Positions 61,021-64,000 of a stretch of DNA of 64,000 nt are shown piece after piece. Below the pieces are notes generated by a model. It did no database searches. It worked only from the letters and a program-made list of their open reading frames with translations, and was not told the origin of the DNA. Made by a program: the position numbers and the translations under genes. The stretch is from Chloroflexota bacterium (lineage in GTDB: Bacteria > Chloroflexota > Dehalococcoidia > Lucifugimonadales > JADFKI01): contig VXNZ01000011.1 in NCBI GenBank assembly GCA_009840355.1, positions 1 through 64,000 of the forward strand, written 5' to 3'. The number at the start of each line of letters is the position of its first letter. The stretch's first letter is position 1.

Positions 61021-62403
61021 ATGATGGCGCAGTTGCCGCAGAATAGCGAAACGACGGTTAGCGAGTATCGCAGCGATGCGGGCGATGTTCGCGCCGTATA
61101 TTCGGATGTCTTGGCGGCGCTTGACGGGCTGGGCGATGACAGCATGCGCGAACGCTGGCGGCAGGCTAACCGCGAGGTCAAGCTGGACGCCTTTTCGTTT
61201 GCGCTTGACCCTAAAGAGTTCAGGCCCGTGCCCACGGACTGGATCCCGCGCATCATCGAGATGGACGAATGGCGCAATATCAAGGCGGGCGTGGAGCAGA
61301 GATTGCGCGCGCTGAATGCCTTCCTGCTGGATGTGTACGCCGGCGCGCAGACGGTCGTGCCCGACGATGTTGTGTACTCCTGCCAGTACTTTTACCCTGA
61401 GCTGCAAGGCTTCCTGCCAGCGAAGGATGTATTCGTGCACATCTACGGCATCGACTTGGTGCAGCAGCGCGACGGCAAGTATGTCGTGCTGGAAGACAAC
61501 CTGCGCATACCGTCCGGCATCACATATCAGCTCAAGACGATGGAAATCGCGCGACAGATTTTCCCGGAGCTTTGCGAAGCCTATGACATCGTTCCATACG
61601 ACATACGCGACACATACCTAGACATGTTCGCATCATTGTGCGACAATCCCAATTCAACCTGCGCGCTGCTGACCGACAGCAAGTTCGGCTCGGCGTTCTT
61701 CGAGCATCGATACCTATCCGAACTGCTGGACATTCCGCTTGTAGAAGGTAGTGACCTGTACATCGGCTATGATGGCGATGTGTGTATGAAGACGCTGGAC
61801 GGCGATGCGCGCGTGGACCTGATTTACCGCCGCGTGGAAGACTTGGAGATATTCGTGCCGCACCTTACGGACGCCTACCTGAACGGCAAGGTCGTGCTGG
61901 TGAACGGCATGGGAACAAGCGTCGCGGACGACAAGCTGGTGTTCCTGTGGGTGCCGGAGATGATACGCCACTACCTTGACGAAGAGCCGATATTGGAGCA
62001 AGCGGTGAGCTACGACCTCGACGATGCGGCGAGCCGCGCCTATGTGCTGGAAAACATGGACAAGATGGTGCTGAAGACGCGGCAAGGCTACGGCGGGCTG
62101 GGCGTGTACATAATGCCGGACCTCGCGGGCAACTATCGCACGCAGCTGACGAGACAGATTATCGAGAACCCGCGCGCGATGATAGCGCAGGAGACCATCG
62201 ATTTCACGCGGCACGTGATATTCGACGAAGAGACGGGCGAGTACGAAGACCGCTACATCGACCTGCGCGTGTATGCGGTGCAGAATGGGCGCGGCGAGGC
62301 GACTGCGTTCCCTGGCGGGCTGACGAGGGTATCGCAAGCGGGCAACCGCGTCACGAACAACTCATCGGGTGGTCTATGCAAGCCGACTTGGGTGGTGCGG
62401 TAA
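61021..62403 (+). CDS. circularly permuted ATP-grasp protein
   Basis: The ~460-residue protein belongs to the CP-ATP-grasp type 2 family: FRPVPTDWIPRIIEMDEWRN, YGIDLVQQRDGKYVVLEDNL (RIPSG follows) and YRRVEDLEI. The end is KTRQGYGGLGVYIMPDL, then FPGGLTRVSQAGNRVTNNSS. GGAGG at 61011-61015 supports ATG 61021. Relatives are encoded with alpha-E and transglutaminase-like proteins, as here, and are thought to make or modify a peptide. The transglutaminase gene overlaps its end by 28 nt. Confidence 0.88.
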   Translation: MMAQLPQNSETTVSEYRSDAGDVRAVYSDVLAALDGLGDDSMRERWRQANREVKLDAFSFALDPKEFRPVPTDWIPRIIEMDEWRNIKAGVEQRLRALNAFLLDVYAGAQTVVPDDVVYSCQYFYPELQGFLPAKDVFVHIYGIDLVQQRDGKYVVLEDNLRIPSGITYQLKTMEIARQIFPELCEAYDIVPYDIRDTYLDMFASLCDNPNSTCALLTDSKFGSAFFEHRYLSELLDIPLVEGSDLYIGYDGDVCMKTLDGDARVDLIYRRVEDLEIFVPHLTDAYLNGKVVLVNGMGTSVADDKLVFLWVPEMIRHYLDEEPILEQAVSYDLDDAASRAYVLENMDKMVLKTRQGYGGLGVYIMPDLAGNYRTQLTRQIIENPRAMIAQETIDFTRHVIFDEETGEYEDRYIDLRVYAVQNGRGEATAFPGGLTRVSQAGNRVTNNSSGGLCKPTWVVR

Positions 62404-63308
62404 GCGATGCGGGCACGCTCGTCGGCTACACCTACGGCGCCCGCTATGTCTATACTGACACCGTTATCCTCAACGACAACTTCCTGAGAGTCTCGGCATG
62501 CGAAGACGGTTATCAGACGCCGCTCACATCGGCGGTGATAACCGTGCCTGCCACGCGCCCGGTGCAGTACAAGGACAGCATGGGCAACCCGACACACCGC
62601 GTCCGCCTGTCGTCGCCGCATCGAAACCTGACGATTCTCGCCGTGGGCAGTGTGCGCCTCGACAGCCCACCGTCTGCGCTGGAAGAAGTCGCGCTCGCCA
62701 ATCTGCGATACGACGCGAGCGCAGACGAGTTCTTGTCGTCCACACCGATGGTGCATCCGGATATGGTCGCGGACATGGCGCGGCAGATTATCGGCGGCAA
62801 CACGGGCGAGCCGGTTGGCAAAGGCGCGGGTCTGCTGGAAACGGTGGATGGCATCGTGAGCTGGGTGCATGAGAATATCACCTACATTCGCGGCAGCACG
62901 ACAGTCGCCACGACGGCGGAGCAGGTGATCGGCACGCGGCAGGGCGTTTGCCAAGACATGACGCACTTGACGATTGGGATGCTGCGCGCGCTGGGCATTC
63001 CGGCGCGCTATGTCAGCGGGCTGATGTGCGGGCAGGTCGGCGAAACGCATGCGTGGCTGGAATTCCTGCATCCTGCGCGAGGCTGGCTGCCTTCTGACCC
63101 AACACGCGGACAGTCCATCGTCAGAGGCGCCGACCTCGTGAAGTTCGCCGTCGGTCGGGACTATACGCAGGCATCGCCTGTCGAAGGGTCGTTCGTGTCG
63201 AAGGGTACGGGCTGGCTCGATGTGGTCGTAGCGCAGGCAATGCCGTCCGCCGACAGCGTGTCGTTCGACGACGCTATGAGCCTTATCGAGAAGGCGAAGT
63301 CCGCATAG
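62376..63308 (+). CDS. transglutaminase-like cysteine protease family protein
   Basis: The 310-residue protein has an N-terminal beta domain (~15-140; GARYVYTDTVILNDNFLRVS) and a transglutaminase core. The core has TRQGVCQDMTHLTIGMLRAL (catalytic Cys), GETHAWLEFLHPARGW (His) and PSDPTRG (Asp). Such proteins hydrolyse or form amide bonds. The start at 62376 lies inside the ATP-grasp gene. It forms a unit with the ATP-grasp and alpha-E proteins. Confidence 0.88.
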   Translation: MQADLGGAVSDAGTLVGYTYGARYVYTDTVILNDNFLRVSACEDGYQTPLTSAVITVPATRPVQYKDSMGNPTHRVRLSSPHRNLTILAVGSVRLDSPPSALEEVALANLRYDASADEFLSSTPMVHPDMVADMARQIIGGNTGEPVGKGAGLLETVDGIVSWVHENITYIRGSTTVATTAEQVIGTRQGVCQDMTHLTIGMLRALGIPARYVSGLMCGQVGETHAWLEFLHPARGWLPSDPTRGQSIVRGADLVKFAVGRDYTQASPVEGSFVSKGTGWLDVVVAQAMPSADSVSFDDAMSLIEKAKSA

Positions 63309-63567
63309 CGCAGACCCGCGCCCTGGTGTCTTAATAACGGGTTAATATACGAAGCGGACGCGCCAAGAGTTTACAGCCAAGAGTTTACAAGTTGATAACA
63401 CACTCCGCCGCGCGCAGGCGTAGAATTGATAGCGGGCAAAGTCAACGGCATACCCTTCCTTGCCTTGGCCGAGCCCCACTTTTCCGCTAAGAGTGCTTGA
63501 CGGACAGGGATTTGAAGGGCAAGAAGACGCGGCAAATTAGAGGATACCGCAAGAAAGAGGCAGCAAT

Positions 63568-64000
63568 TTGATTCAGACGATGGCAGAGCCGCAATCGATT
63601 AGAGTCGCTAGAGACGGGTGGATGACGGATTCACGGGCGTACAACCTCATCTGGCTGGGACGCTGGATGGAGCGCGCCGAAAGCATCGCGCGTGGCATGG
63701 ACACCGCCGCCAAGCACGCCGAATTCGCCAGATCAGGCGCCAACGCAGACGGCAACGATGCGCTGCTGAATTGCCTGTGCGACCTCGCAAGCTCGTTTGG
63801 CGTGTCGGTAGAGCGGCGGGAAGAAGTAACAGCGGAGCTGCTGCTGCGAAACCCGGGCTCGTCAGTCTTGCAGAGCCTGATCAAGGCACGGCTATCGGCA
63901 ACGCAAATCGCGCCTGTGGAGCTAATGCGCGCCCTGACCGAAGCGATACTCGAAGTCGAGCGCGTGCCGGTAGAAGAAATCACCACGCCGCAGCAAGTCA
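63568..64000 (+). CDS. alpha-E domain protein, cut by the window edge
   Basis: From TTG 63568 (GAGG at 63557-63560) the frame is open to the right edge. MTDSRAYNLIWLGRWMERAE and SIARGMDTAAKHAEFAR are the typical start of the alpha-E (DUF403) family, an all-helical partner of CP-ATP-grasp proteins. ATG 63580 is an alternative start. The C-terminal part is outside the window. The gap 63309-63567 shows no other gene. Confidence 0.85.
   Translation, partial: MIQTMAEPQSIRVARDGWMTDSRAYNLIWLGRWMERAESIARGMDTAAKHAEFARSGANADGNDALLNCLCDLASSFGVSVERREEVTAELLLRNPGSSVLQSLIKARLSATQIAPVELMRALTEAILEVERVPVEEITTPQQV

Overview
The window looks like a chromosomal segment of an uncultivated, aerobic, GC-rich bacterium. 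The gene content best fits a Chloroflexota lineage of the SAR202 or Dehalococcoidia type. The hints are luciferase-like and PPOX/F420-type flavoenzymes, a Cys-type CcmE, a fused ETF, a mu-crystallin-type dehydrogenase, many small-molecule catabolic enzymes and abundant 'GTCATTCCGA...TCGGAATGAC' intergenic repeats. This placement is inference; no rRNA or tRNA gene was found to test it.

Layout. 0.2-7.4 kb: aminotransferase, CPA2-type antiporter with CBS domains, a histidine-decarboxylase-like enzyme coupled to a double-ACT protein, an amidohydrolase and an Asp-box beta-propeller. 7.5-9.5 kb: a compact type II restriction-modification unit whose nuclease resembles SfiI. 9.5-14.9 kb: EthD-like protein, luciferase-like monooxygenase, SDR, HAD hydrolase and AIR-synthase-like protein. 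15.2-16.7 kb: a lipoprotein that joins a YceI-like domain to a DsbA-like domain, with an in-frame TGA exactly at the first cysteine of the CPYC active site and a hairpin 16 nt behind it. This is a probable selenoprotein and the most interesting item in the window. 16.9-23.5 kb: cupin, AAA/DUF4143 ATPase, MFS transporter, a low-GC PD-(D/E)XK protein, formyltransferase, GNAT and NUDIX.

23.9-37 kb: the pyrimidine operon. A promoter and a textbook PyrR attenuator precede pyrR-pyrB-(double NUDIX)-pyrC-(orf)-carA. It is then interrupted by a large secreted solute-binding fusion protein, a broken and an intact glycerophosphodiesterase and a small orf, before carB. An SbcC/Rad50-like ATPase follows. 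39.7-49.3 kb is accessory: two decayed PIN-domain toxin genes, a structured leader RNA, a low-GC orphan gene, relatives of a small coiled-coil membrane protein, and the two halves of a CoA-transferase separated by unrelated genes.

49.3-64 kb returns to core and catabolic genes: DUF402-purB, an ornithine-cyclodeaminase-family enzyme, a methyltransferase, ccmC-ccmD-ccmE with the CXXXY form of CcmE, a halogenase-like flavoprotein, a CDGSH protein, a natural ETF beta-alpha fusion, a divergent ECF sigma/anti-sigma pair, and the start of an ATP-grasp/transglutaminase/alpha-E cluster cut by the right edge.

Recurring features are tight 4-bp overlaps inside operons, two convergent gene pairs that share one CTAG as both stop codons, and frequent TTG or GTG starts that are supported by good ribosome binding sites.
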